A stretch of 64,000 nt of DNA from Flammeovirgaceae bacterium UBA2366 (lineage in GTDB: Bacteria; Bacteroidota; Bacteroidia; Cytophagales; Cyclobacteriaceae), in assembly GCA_002344065.1 (NCBI GenBank), contig DDTK01000001.1, positions 128,621 through 192,620 of the forward strand. Direction: 5' to 3'. Position 1 is the stretch's first letter, and every line of letters starts with the position of its first letter. The position numbers and the translations under genes were made by a program. Of this stretch, positions 8,483 to 16,246 are shown in pieces. The notes under the pieces are model-generated. The model saw only the letters and a program-made list of their open reading frames with translations, was not told the origin of the DNA and made no database searches.

Positions 8483-8830
8483 CTACTGATTATTCCCTTC
8501 CGATTCGAAGTAATTGCAGAGGCGCTTCATTTCATTAGCCATCTCTTGTCGCAACGGTTGAAAGGAATCCTGACCCGGATAATTTATTATACACCAACCG
8601 TTTTGTTCTTCATACCAACGAACCAAAAACTTTTTATCCTGTTTTAGCAAAATATCCATCTCATAAATTTCTTCCTCATGCTTGTCGAGTAAGCCTGTAA
8701 ACTGAAGAAGAATATGATCTCTTTTATAGAGTTCACCCTTCACACAATCGATACCGCTCAGTTTCATCAGTAACCTGGCTTCCTTATTCCAGGCTTTGAA
8801 CTTGAACGTTCTGGGCTGAAATTCTTTCAT
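8483..8830 (-). CDS. YopX-like protein
   Basis: The 115-residue protein matches the YopX pattern known mainly from phages: a start such as 'FKFKAWNKEARLLM', a central 'LLQFTGLLDKHEEEIYEMD' and a following strand 'FLVRWYEEQNGWCII'. These correspond to the familiar 'FRAWD.. QYTGLKD..G..IYEGDI' signature. The molecular function of YopX proteins is not established. It is a lone gene without phage neighbours, convergent with acp (13-base gap) and divergent from the lipid kinase (26-base gap). Base composition does not stand out by eye. Confidence 0.7.
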   Translation of the reverse strand: MKEFQPRTFKFKAWNKEARLLMKLSGIDCVKGELYKRDHILLQFTGLLDKHEEEIYEMDILLKQDKKFLVRWYEEQNGWCIINYPGQDSFQPLRQEMANEMKRLCNYFESEGNNQ

Positions 8831-8856
8831 TCGGCAATTTTTAGTAATGTTGGCTT

Positions 8857-9765
8857 GTGAACGAATTTAAGAAGCTATTATTCATTATCAATAAATATTC
8901 AGGCAAAGGATTTCAACCTCACGTTGAAGGTAGAATTTTAGATGCTTGTGAAAAGAATGATGTGGAGTGCACCATTGAATTTACCAAAAGCCGTGGGCAT
9001 GCTACCGAACTGGCTAAAAACGGAATCGGAAAATATGATGCCATTATTGCTGTGGGTGGCGATGGCACCGTGAATGAAGTTGCTCAGGGATTGGTTGATT
9101 CCGATCAACCCATGGGAATTATACCGAAGGGATCAGGCAATGGACTGGCACGCCACCTTCAAATCCCCCTGAAGTTGTCTCGATCGGTTCAAACACTTTT
9201 CAAAAGTGAAATTCAAACCATGGATACCTTTCTCATGAATGGAAAACTCTCGGTTAATGTATCGGGCATTGGGTTTGATGGGCATGTAGCAAACTTATTT
9301 GGAAAAAATAAAAAGCGTGGATTTTGGGGATATGCCAAACTGGTAATACGTGAATACGTTCGTTTTAAAGAGTTCGACACCGATTTCATGTATAGTAATC
9401 AGGCACACACTTTCAAAAATAATTTTATTGTGGCTATTGCCAATTCATCACAATATGGCAACAATGCCCGAGTTTCACCACAGGCTTCTGTTACCGATCA
9501 ACTGCTTCATGTCGCCCGAATTAAAAAAGTTGCTTTTCATCGTGGCTTTCGATTCGCTTTTCTGATGTTTACCCGCAAACTCCGCGACAACGATCTGTAT
9601 GAATCCTTTACTTTGAAAGATGGTGTCATTACAACTGCACAACCTGTAGCCTACCACATTGACGGTGAGCCATGCGGAACAGAAAATGAATTTTGCATTG
9701 TGCTCAAACCCTCATCCTTGAAAATTCTGACACCGCTTAAGCAGAATAACAAGTCACGCATATAG
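8857..9765 (+). CDS. Diacylglycerol kinase family lipid kinase (YegS/DgkB type)
   Basis: The 302-residue soluble lipid kinase has the DAGK catalytic motif 'VGGDGTVNEVAQGL' (about residues 67-80), the ATP-binding segment 'PKGSGNGLARHL' and the C-terminal 'YHIDGEP' metal/substrate element. It should phosphorylate diacylglycerol or a related lipid from ATP at the inner membrane. The start is GTG at 8857, because a nearby ATG at 8847 is out of frame. The exact lipid substrate cannot be read from the sequence. Confidence 0.9.
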   Translation: MNEFKKLLFIINKYSGKGFQPHVEGRILDACEKNDVECTIEFTKSRGHATELAKNGIGKYDAIIAVGGDGTVNEVAQGLVDSDQPMGIIPKGSGNGLARHLQIPLKLSRSVQTLFKSEIQTMDTFLMNGKLSVNVSGIGFDGHVANLFGKNKKRGFWGYAKLVIREYVRFKEFDTDFMYSNQAHTFKNNFIVAIANSSQYGNNARVSPQASVTDQLLHVARIKKVAFHRGFRFAFLMFTRKLRDNDLYESFTLKDGVITTAQPVAYHIDGEPCGTENEFCIVLKPSSLKILTPLKQNNKSRI

Positions 9766-9856
9766 CTTAAAGGATAGCTCTGCAAATTTTTACACAAACG
9801 GCTTTACCACTTTTATTGCTGATCCGTTAACATTACCGTAACCAAAATCAAAGTTT

Positions 9857-10987
9857 ATGATTAAAAAATTACTTATGGTGTGCGCATTGGCCGTTTACGG
9901 TCAGTTTGCTGTATCGCAAGGTATTACACTTCCTCCCAGTGGCGATAATCAAAAGTCGAGTGTAAGTCAGTGGATCGGGCTCGTAAAAGTTACCATTGAT
10001 TACAATAGTCCTGATGTACACGGTCCAAATGGTGAAGACCGTAAAGGTAAAATCTGGGGAGAGGTAGTTCATTATGGCTTTATCGATCAGGGATTTGGCA
10101 CTTCCAAAGCCGCGCCCTGGCGAGCCGGTGCAAATGAAAACACTACCATTTCCTTTTCACACGCTGTAAAAATCGAAGGTCAGGATGTGAATGCGGGTAC
10201 GTATGGACTTTTCCTTGCCGTTGAAAAAGAAGGCCCTTGGACTTGGATACTCTCCAAAGATGCCAGCAGTTGGGGAAGTTACTTCTACAATCCGGAATCA
10301 GATGTTGTGCGTGTAAAAGTTACACCACAGGATTGTGAATACACTGAATGGCTCACGTACAGTTTCGATGATCGGCAGCGTAGCTCTGCTGTTGCCTATT
10401 TACAATGGGAAAACAAGCGTGCTGGCTTTAAAATTGAAGTACCCAACACCAATGAACTTTACGCAACCAAAATGCGCGATGATATGCGGGGTACTACAGC
10501 AGGCTTTCAACAACAACCCTATCTGAACGCTGCAAGTTTCTGTGCACAAAACAAAGTGAACCTGGATGAAGCGCTGGTGTGGGCTGAACTAGCAATCCGT
10601 GATCCATTTTTTGGTCAGGAGAATTTCAATGCTCTTTCTGTAAAAGCTCAAGTGCTTACAGCCATGGGGCGTGATGCAGATGCAGAAAATACCATGGATA
10701 AAGCTATTGCCCATCCAACGGCATCTGTAAACGCGGTTCATCAGTATGCCAGAACATTGTTGGTTTCCGGGAAAACACAGAAAGCCATGGAGGTGTTTAA
10801 ACTAAATGCCAAAACTCATCCAGAAGAAAAATTCACAACAAATGTTGGATTAGCCCGTGGTTACACAGCGCTAGGCGATAAGAAAAATGCAATTAAGTAT
10901 TGGGAACTGGCGATTAAAAACATTCCGGAGAATCAAAAACAAAACCTTCCCTTCTACGAAGGGGAATTGAAAAAACTAAAAGGCTAA
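9857..10987 (+). CDS. DUF2911 domain protein with TPR repeats
   Basis: The 376-residue protein has a signal peptide (about 1-20, ending AVSQG). Residues about 25-195 are a DUF2911 domain, with the hallmarks 'VTIDYNSPDVHG', 'WRAGANENTTI', 'GTYGLFL' and 'WTWILSKD'. The C-terminal part (about 220-376) is helical with tetratricopeptide repeats ('ALVWAELAIRD', 'ARTLLVSGKTQKAMEVF', 'GLARGYTALGDKKNAIKYWELAIK'). It is probably periplasmic. DUF2911 has no established activity. A strong bidirectional terminator follows. Confidence 0.88.
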   Translation: MIKKLLMVCALAVYGQFAVSQGITLPPSGDNQKSSVSQWIGLVKVTIDYNSPDVHGPNGEDRKGKIWGEVVHYGFIDQGFGTSKAAPWRAGANENTTISFSHAVKIEGQDVNAGTYGLFLAVEKEGPWTWILSKDASSWGSYFYNPESDVVRVKVTPQDCEYTEWLTYSFDDRQRSSAVAYLQWENKRAGFKIEVPNTNELYATKMRDDMRGTTAGFQQQPYLNAASFCAQNKVNLDEALVWAELAIRDPFFGQENFNALSVKAQVLTAMGRDADAENTMDKAIAHPTASVNAVHQYARTLLVSGKTQKAMEVFKLNAKTHPEEKFTTNVGLARGYTALGDKKNAIKYWELAIKNIPENQKQNLPFYEGELKKLKG

Positions 10988-11002
10988 TTTGATTTATTTA
11001 AT

Positions 11003-11037
11003 AAAGTCCTTCATCTGAAAAACGGATGAAGGACTTT
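11003..11037. terminator. Bidirectional terminator hairpin
   Basis: AAAGTCCTTCATC (11003-11015) pairs perfectly with GATGAAGGACTTT (11025-11037) over 13 bases. It lies between two convergent genes, so it can end transcripts from both sides, though the T-tails are short. Confidence 0.65.
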
Positions 11038-11064
11038 CAATTTCAGAGTTCTCGATTAAAGTGA

Positions 11065-11541
11065 CTACTGCGCTGTTATTGAAACAGGACCTGGTGTGCT
11101 GTTACCGGTATCAATAATATAGCGCCAGCTCCCATCACTTTTGCGGTTCCATACCGAAACATAATTACCGTAATACACCGTATCGCGCAAGCCATCAATT
11201 GTTTTTGTGTGAAGCTCATAGCCACCAAACGTGTAGCCGAGGTTTCCGCTTGCTTCTGCTCGAAGCGGGTACCAAACCAGCCTTTCGTTTCCGGGAGGAT
11301 TTTCTTCATACCATTTCATTAATGCAAACTTGCCAACAACAGGTTGTTTACCTTCAGCAGGTTTAATTACCTTTTCGTCAGCATAGTAAATAAATGCTTC
11401 GGCAATGCCTTTTTCACCGGCCATTATATTGAAATCCTTATCGGTCTGAATCAATGAGTCACGCAATTCAGTAGTATTTAATTCACCTTTGCAGGAGTAT
11501 AGAAAGAAGATTACCAAAAGAGCAGAAATAAAGAATCTCAT
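11065..11541 (-). CDS. SnoaL/DUF4440-like lipoprotein
   Basis: The 158-residue protein starts with a lipoprotein signal (MRFFISALLVIFFLYSC; lipidated Cys17). The mature part follows the NTF2-like/SnoaL plan: an N-terminal helix with 'DSLIQTDKDFNIMAGEKGIAEAF', 'VGKFALMKWYEE' and strands ending in 'SDGSWRYIIDTGNSTP'. Proteins of this type (ketosteroid isomerase fold, DUF4440) are often small-molecule binding, but no catalytic residues can be assigned. Confidence 0.75.
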   Translation of the reverse strand: MRFFISALLVIFFLYSCKGELNTTELRDSLIQTDKDFNIMAGEKGIAEAFIYYADEKVIKPAEGKQPVVGKFALMKWYEENPPGNERLVWYPLRAEASGNLGYTFGGYELHTKTIDGLRDTVYYGNYVSVWNRKSDGSWRYIIDTGNSTPGPVSITAQ

Positions 11542-11632
11542 GAAGCGGATGGTCTTATCTAAAATTGAATGTACAGGATTGTAACGATATTCAAAAATTA
11601 TTGTAAGTATCAGCTTCCATTGCTGAAATTGG

Positions 11633-11725
11633 CGTCATTGCGATCCGCCACAGGCGGATAAGAAATCCCAATCTTATCATGTAATCACGAGATTGCTTCG
11701 GTCGTACCTCCCTCGCAATATCGTC
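11633..11725. repeat. Palindromic intergenic repeat (CGTCATTGCGA ... TCGCAAT-CG unit)
   Basis: The ends are near-inverted: GCGTCATTGCGA at the left and TCGCAATATCGTC at the right. Inside are a hairpin ATCCGCC-ACA-GGCGGAT (11643-11659) and the sequence GAGATTGCTTCGGTCGT. This matches, from memory, a class of short non-coding elements seen in many bacterial genomes (GTCATTGCGAGG...GCAATCTC style). It occupies most of the 298-base gap between 11541 and 11840; the rest of the gap shows nothing else. Confidence 0.65.
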
Positions 11726-11839
11726 AACTTAATACTTTAGGAGTCGTTACGGATACGCATAAAAATTATTTCAGTATTCATGCCATTGGCTTTTGTGACT
11801 TTCCCAAAACCTTCGGATTATTAGGCAAAGATTAGCCCT

Positions 11840-12409
11840 TTGCTTTCGGATGATGAAATACGCCACGAGTACACCATCCTCGAAAAATCGAGAAAGGATC
11901 CACGGGCGTTCGGAGAACTGTATGAAAAGTATTTCGACAAAATCTTCAACTTCATCTACCGCCAAACCGATGACGAAGACCTGACAGCCGACCTGTGTTC
12001 ACAAGCCTTTTTAAACGCCCTGAACAACGTAAATCGGTTTGAATTTCGGGGTGTGCCTGTGTCGGCCTGGTTGTACCGCATTGCCGCCAATGAAGTAAAC
12101 AAGCACTACCGGAAGCAAAAAGCAACTCGTGTGTTCAGCATTGAAGAAATTCGTGTTAAGGAATTAGTGGAAATGGGATCCGATGGTCCGGATGAAGAAC
12201 TGGTGCAACGCATGATCGGCTATTTAAAAGAATTACCCACAGAAATGCTGGAAGTACTAGAGCTGCGGTTTTTCGAAGACAAAGACTTTAAAGAAATTGC
12301 CTACATTCTTAACATTACCGAAAGCGGGGCAAAAATGCGCACCTACCGTGCATTGGACAGACTACGGAAAAACTTTAAATTAAGTATCAAGTACGATGGG
12401 AAGAAATGA
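11840..12409 (+). CDS. RNA polymerase sigma-70 factor, ECF type
   Basis: The 189-residue protein has region 2 ('AFGELYEKYFDKIFNFIYRQTDDEDLTADLCSQ', then 'AWLYRIAANEVNKHYRK') and region 4 ('LPTEMLEVLELRFFEDKDFKEIAYILNITESGAKMRTYRALDRLRK'). It should direct polymerase to a limited regulon. The start is TTG at 11840, because the nearby ATGs are out of frame and an upstream stop lies at 11822. It is followed by a small membrane protein and a TonB protein. No recognisable zinc anti-sigma factor is adjacent. Confidence 0.9.
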   Translation: MLSDDEIRHEYTILEKSRKDPRAFGELYEKYFDKIFNFIYRQTDDEDLTADLCSQAFLNALNNVNRFEFRGVPVSAWLYRIAANEVNKHYRKQKATRVFSIEEIRVKELVEMGSDGPDEELVQRMIGYLKELPTEMLEVLELRFFEDKDFKEIAYILNITESGAKMRTYRALDRLRKNFKLSIKYDGKK

Positions 12410-12420
12410 AATACGGCTGC

Positions 12421-12426
12421 GGAGGA
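12421..12426 (+). promoter_or_regulatory. Ribosome binding site GGAGGA that decides the start of the small membrane protein
   Basis: An unusually complete Shine-Dalgarno sequence (rare in Bacteroidota) lies 5 bases before the ATG at 12432. It favours that start over the in-frame ATG at 12396 inside the sigma factor gene. Confidence 0.55.
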
Positions 12427-12431
12427 ATATG

Positions 12432-12671
12432 ATGAGTACGGGAAGAATTGCGCGACACCGTAATTATTCCGAGCTCATGCGTCAGCACGATCGTGATACG
12501 CGGCTGAAACGTATTCTTCGCGTATTTACGTATTTCCTCATTGTATTATTTCTGCTGATCATTCTGATTATCGTTATGCGTTGGGAAACGAAACAAACAG
12601 AGAAATCAACTAAAAACACTTCTACCGAAATTTTTCATTTACACAACAGTGACTTTAGTACCCATATGTGA
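12432..12671 (+). CDS. Small single-pass membrane protein after the ECF sigma factor
   Basis: With the start chosen by the GGAGGA site the product has 79 residues. A basic N-terminal part (STGRIARHRNYSELMRQHD) is followed by one membrane segment of about 22 residues (VFTYFLIVLFLLIILIIVM) and a short polar tail. It matches no family I recognise. Its position 22 bases after the sigma gene, and its N-terminus-in topology by the positive-inside rule, would allow it to act as a minimal anti-sigma factor. That is an inference only. Confidence 0.6.
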   Translation: MSTGRIARHRNYSELMRQHDRDTRLKRILRVFTYFLIVLFLLIILIIVMRWETKQTEKSTKNTSTEIFHLHNSDFSTHM

Positions 12672-12700
12672 TTACGAAGGTGTATCAAAACACCTGACCT

Positions 12701-13372
12701 ATGGAACCCAAGAAAACCCCAGCGAAAGATGTACACCGTTATTCCAGACATTTCTTCCTGATTGGTATTTGCATCAGTACCGTGTTGGCTATTATGGCCT
12801 TTGAATGGAGAAGCCGGATTCAATCTCCCACTCCTCCACCTGACCTACCGGGAGAATTGACTTACACCCCTTATGATATGCCTGTAGTTATTGTTGAGGC
12901 AGCGGAAATACCAAAACGCAAAGAAATAAAGGTTATTGATCTGAGTAAAATTCAAGTAGCTGAAACTGAAGACGTAACTGTTGATGACATAATCATTGAA
13001 ACCATTGCAGAGGCTCCTGCAGGATCAATACATATTGATGTACCACTTGAAACCCCAATCGATACCTTTCTTATTGTAGAAAAAATGCCAGAACCCATTG
13101 GCGGATTTGATGCTTTCTACAAACACCTGGGTAAATCTGTTAAATACCCTACCGTTGCCAAACGCACGGGTACTGAAGGAAAAGTTTTTGTTGAGTTTGT
13201 TATCAATGAATTTGGTGAGCCGGTAAACTTTAAAGTTGTAAAAGGAATCGGCAGCGGGTGCGATGAAGAAGCCATTCGTGTACTGAAACTTGTTCGATGG
13301 GAACCGGGTAAACAACGTGGTAAACCTGTTGCCGTGAGAAAAGTATTACCCGTTCATTTCAAATTAAACTAG
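12701..13372 (+). CDS. TonB family energy transducer
   Basis: The 223-residue protein has a membrane anchor at about residues 19-35, a Pro/Thr and acid-rich periplasmic linker (about 40-125), and a C-terminal TonB domain (about 130-223: 'GGFDAFYKHLGKSVKYPTVAK', 'GKVFVEFVINEFG', 'VRWEPGKQRGKPVAV'). TonB proteins transmit energy from ExbBD to outer-membrane receptors, but isolated Bacteroidota copies may have other roles. It lies 29 bases after the small membrane protein and probably shares its transcript. No exbB or exbD is in the window. Confidence 0.88.
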   Translation: MEPKKTPAKDVHRYSRHFFLIGICISTVLAIMAFEWRSRIQSPTPPPDLPGELTYTPYDMPVVIVEAAEIPKRKEIKVIDLSKIQVAETEDVTVDDIIIETIAEAPAGSIHIDVPLETPIDTFLIVEKMPEPIGGFDAFYKHLGKSVKYPTVAKRTGTEGKVFVEFVINEFGEPVNFKVVKGIGSGCDEEAIRVLKLVRWEPGKQRGKPVAVRKVLPVHFKLN

Positions 13373-13518
13373 GCCCTAAATTCGTCCTAAGGAAACTCTG
13401 GCGCCACGGTATTGTTAGGTAAAGATTTATCCAATAAATGAAGGATCAAAAGTAAATCTACATCAAACGCAGGAAAGACCGCTAACTACCCTTACCTTTC
13501 AGGATAATATCCTCATTC

Positions 13519-14412
13519 ATGGACCAATCCTTCTTCATTATTCTAGGCGTTTCGTTAATAGCCGCTTTTATTTTATTTACTTACGTTGTTCCAGTTAGTC
13601 TGTGGATTACGGCCATATTCTCAGGCGTAAGAATTGGTTTGGTGGATATGGTGTTTATGCGCTTCCGGAAAGTGCCGCCCGCCCTTATCGTGCAATCGTT
13701 GATCCTGGCTACCAAGGCGGGTATAAAAGGAATTACCTCTAATCAACTGGAGACGCATTACCTGGCAAAAGGCCACTTACAGCAGGTTATCAAAGCCTTG
13801 ATTGTTGCCGATAAAGCCAACCTGAACATGAATTTTAAGGAAGCTACTGCGATAGACCTGGCAGGACGTGATGTGTTAAAGGCTGTTCAACTATCGGTTA
13901 CACCTTACGTGATTGCCGTACCGGCTATTATGGGTGTCTCGGTGGAAGGGATTCAATTGGTGGCTGTGGCTCGCGTAACGGTACGCGCCAATATTCGTCA
14001 GTTAGTGGGTGGGTCGGGAGAAGAAACAATAATTGCCCGTGTAGGCCAGGGAATTATTTCAGCCATTGGTAAAGCGCCAAGTTACAAGGACGTGCTCAGT
14101 AATCCCGACAGTATCTCAAAAGAAGTACTCGGGAACGGACTTGATGCTGGCACCGCTTACGAGATTCTATCTATTGATATTGCTGACATTGACATTGGAA
14201 AAAACATCGGGGCTTTGCTGCAAATTGATCAAGCCAATGCTGACTTAAATATTGCGAAAGCAAAAGCTGAGGAACGCAGAGCTATGGCTGTTGCCTTGGA
14301 GCAGGAAATGGTTGCCCGAACGCAGGAAGCACGCGCCAAGGTCATTCTGGAAGAAGTGAAAATTCCTGCCGCTATATCCGGGGCTTTCAGAAACAGAAAA
14401 CTCTTTAACTAA
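13519..14412 (+). CDS. floA: Flotillin-like protein FloA, C-terminally shortened
   Basis: FloA organises functional membrane microdomains. The 297 residues show the full N-terminal membrane segment (about 5-38) and the very conserved core ('RKVPPALIVQSLILATKAGI', 'YVIAVPAIMGVSVEGIQLVAVARVTVRANI', 'IDIADIDIGKNIGALLQIDQANADLNIAKAKAEERRAMA'). After 'EEVKIPAAISGAFRN' it ends with RKLFN and a stop. Family members, as I recall them, run about 30 residues further ('LGIMDYYKMRN...'). None of that tail is found in any frame downstream. The stop overlaps the end of the convergent methyltransferase gene by 8 bases. Confidence 0.92.
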   Translation: MDQSFFIILGVSLIAAFILFTYVVPVSLWITAIFSGVRIGLVDMVFMRFRKVPPALIVQSLILATKAGIKGITSNQLETHYLAKGHLQQVIKALIVADKANLNMNFKEATAIDLAGRDVLKAVQLSVTPYVIAVPAIMGVSVEGIQLVAVARVTVRANIRQLVGGSGEETIIARVGQGIISAIGKAPSYKDVLSNPDSISKEVLGNGLDAGTAYEILSIDIADIDIGKNIGALLQIDQANADLNIAKAKAEERRAMAVALEQEMVARTQEARAKVILEEVKIPAAISGAFRNRKLFN

Positions 14413-15160
14413 TTTTCCGACACTCAACGAGCCAATCCCACGGATAGGGATCTTTCATCCATGCGGGTGGAGAATCAAATTCCGTATTCCAATCGTACTC
14501 AACTTTTTCGAGTGTTGTAATCTGTAAACCAGCCTGCTTCAATAACACCTCAAGCTCAGGTTGCGCATAATGCTTTGTGGGTACACCGTTGATGTGCATA
14601 ATGCCGCGAACCAGATCGCGCTTGCTCGCTTTGAAATAGGCGAACTCAGTTGCAGGTATATCATTAACTCCTACTCCTTCCTTTTCATACATGCGGATTA
14701 ATTGCCAGGATGAATAAAATATAGACTCAAAAGAAGGGATAACAATTACAGCATGTCCTCTATGCTTCAGCGCTTTTTGAATATTGGTAAACATCACCAG
14801 GTTCTTTTCTACTTCCGGCAGCATAATCACATTGCAGCAAAAAGCAAACTCAGCTGGTAGGAGTTTTAAATTCTTTTTCGACAAATCAGCACGCTTAAAA
14901 GAAATATTGCTGAAGGGACGCCTTCTGGCAGTAGCCAGGCATTCGGCAGAAATATCAAGCGCGAGGATTTCTTTAAACAGAGGGGCCAGATAAGGAAACG
15001 CCTTCCCTACCCCGCAACCAAAATCGATAGCGCGATGATCCTTGTTAGCATGCTTCTTGAAATAGCGTGGAAGAATTCTATTCTTATCGCTGTTAAATAC
15101 ATCAAAAATTTCATCTTCATAACTGGGGGCAATGGTGTTCCAATGCTTTTCCTGATCCAT
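14405..15160 (-). CDS. Class I SAM-dependent methyltransferase
   Basis: The 251-residue protein has the Rossmann motif I 'AIDFGCGVGKAFPYL' (about 43-57), acidic motif 'ILALDIS' and a following 'FAFCCNVIMLPEVEK'. It should use S-adenosylmethionine on a small molecule, but the substrate cannot be predicted. It ends inside the shortened 3' end of floA. It could be a later arrival that replaced the floA tail. Confidence 0.8.
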   Translation of the reverse strand: MDQEKHWNTIAPSYEDEIFDVFNSDKNRILPRYFKKHANKDHRAIDFGCGVGKAFPYLAPLFKEILALDISAECLATARRRPFSNISFKRADLSKKNLKLLPAEFAFCCNVIMLPEVEKNLVMFTNIQKALKHRGHAVIVIPSFESIFYSSWQLIRMYEKEGVGVNDIPATEFAYFKASKRDLVRGIMHINGVPTKHYAQPELEVLLKQAGLQITTLEKVEYDWNTEFDSPPAWMKDPYPWDWLVECRKIS

Positions 15161-15265
15161 CGGTAATGGGATTAATGAACGTTAAGGTCAAAAATATACT
15201 AATTAGTAGAATTGGCGCAAAGTTGTGTGGAGGTGAGCACAACTTGCTAATCTCTACTTATACCA

Positions 15266-15303
15266 AAATAAAAAATCCCGGCCATCGTTCGATAACCGGG
15301 ATT
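15266..15303 (-). terminator. Terminator of tRNA-Arg
   Basis: AAATCCCGG (15273-15281) and CCGGGATTT (15295-15303) form a strong stem. Read on the - strand it is followed by a T-rich tail directly after the tRNA. Confidence 0.75.
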
Positions 15304-15309
15304 TACTTG

Positions 15310-15383
15310 TGCACTCGCAGGGATTCAAACCCCGAACCTTCTGATCCGTAGTCAGATGCTCTATTCAGTTGAGCTACGAGTGC
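15310..15383 (-). tRNA. tRNA-Arg (anticodon ACG)
   Basis: On the - strand the 74-base cloverleaf has acceptor stem GCACTCG/CGAGTGC, a D-arm with AGCTCAACTGAATAGAGC, an anticodon arm TCTGA-CTACGGA-TCAGA (anticodon ACG) and a T-arm with GTTTGAATCC. No CCA is encoded after the discriminator A. ACG is presumably read as ICG after deamination of A34. It is flanked by a matching promoter upstream and a hairpin terminator downstream. Confidence 0.96.
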
Positions 15384-15401
15384 AGGCCCAAAATTGGATT
15401 G

Positions 15402-15430
15402 CAAATGTAAATAATAAATTCAACCGGCAA
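15402..15430 (-). promoter_or_regulatory. Promoter of tRNA-Arg
   Basis: Read on the - strand: TTG (15430-15428), 18 bases, then TACATTTG (15409-15402). This fits the Bacteroidota TTG-N19-TAnnTTTG promoter, with the tRNA 5' end 18 bases after the -7 element. Confidence 0.65.
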
Positions 15431-15440
15431 AAAACAGTTT

Positions 15441-15470
15441 TTGCCTCACCAAACAAAAAACCTATTTTTG
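15441..15470 (+). promoter_or_regulatory. Promoter of the outer-membrane barrel gene
   Basis: TTG (15441-15443), 19 bases, then TATTTTTG (15463-15470). Both elements and the spacing match the Bacteroidota housekeeping consensus. It lies 24 bases before the GTG start at 15495 and is arranged back to back with the tRNA promoter. Confidence 0.65.
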
Positions 15471-15494
15471 ACCCCTTATTAAACCCTTGGAAAC

Positions 15495-16244
15495 GTGATC
15501 TATAGAAAACTATCCCTTATTGTTCTCCTTGCAGGCATAATTCAGTCCGGTTTTTGCCAATCAACCATCGAATCAACTGAAAAAGTGAGGAAAGGAAGAC
15601 CTGATATACCGGGTACATTTTTAGTGGACTTTGGATTTAACATTCCATTTGGTGAAGCGGGTAATTTCAATACCAACTTCTGGGGAAGCAGAACCTTGAA
15701 TCTTTATTACCAATCGGATAAGCGGATTGGCAGCAGCAAGTTCAGTGTACACCCTGGTGTGGGGTTTGGTCTTGAGCGTTATAAATTCAGTGATAACGCC
15801 ACCTTGCAGTACAAAGCCGGACCCGGTGGAGCCTTTGACTCGGTGGTTTTCGTACCCGCTGCCTCGCGATTTACGCAAGCCAGTGAGATTAAAAAATCCA
15901 TGCTGATCATGAATAATTTCGATATTCTCCTGGACTTGCGCTTTACGGTTAATCCAAACGATCCGAACCGGAGTTTTAAAGTTTCCGTTGGTTTGAAGGG
16001 TGGCTTTATGTATGATTCCTTCACCAAGATCAAATACCGGGAAAACAGCGAAACAAAAAAATTAAAAGACAAGCAGGACTGGCAATTGAATCAATTCCGT
16101 TATGGTGCTACGCTGCGAATCGGGGTTGGGAATTTCAACGCCTTTGCATATTACAGTTTATCACCTATTTTCCAGAGCGGAGAAGCACCTAAGGGTACCG
16201 AATTAAACAACTTTACTGCGGGCATTTCAATTGCGGCCTTTTAA
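15495..16244 (+). CDS. Outer-membrane beta-barrel protein
   Basis: The 249-residue protein has a signal peptide (about 1-22, ending GFCQ) and then alternating strands with aromatic ends ('GTFLVDFGFNIPFGEA', 'RTLNLYYQSDKRIG', 'FSVHPGVGFGLERYKF', 'YGATLRIGVGNFNAFAYYSLSPIF'). The last strand ends in Phe ('GISIAAF'), typical of BamA-inserted barrels. It resembles the porin-family/PorT-like small barrels of Bacteroidota. The start is GTG, placed by the strong promoter just upstream. Confidence 0.8.
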   Translation: MIYRKLSLIVLLAGIIQSGFCQSTIESTEKVRKGRPDIPGTFLVDFGFNIPFGEAGNFNTNFWGSRTLNLYYQSDKRIGSSKFSVHPGVGFGLERYKFSDNATLQYKAGPGGAFDSVVFVPAASRFTQASEIKKSMLIMNNFDILLDLRFTVNPNDPNRSFKVSVGLKGGFMYDSFTKIKYRENSETKKLKDKQDWQLNQFRYGATLRIGVGNFNAFAYYSLSPIFQSGEAPKGTELNNFTAGISIAAF

Positions 16245-16246
16245 TT

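Noticed and set aside
15166..15351. 61-residue forward frame over the tRNA-Arg region
   Set aside because: It crosses the tRNA gene and its terminator; the protein is a chance translation of these.
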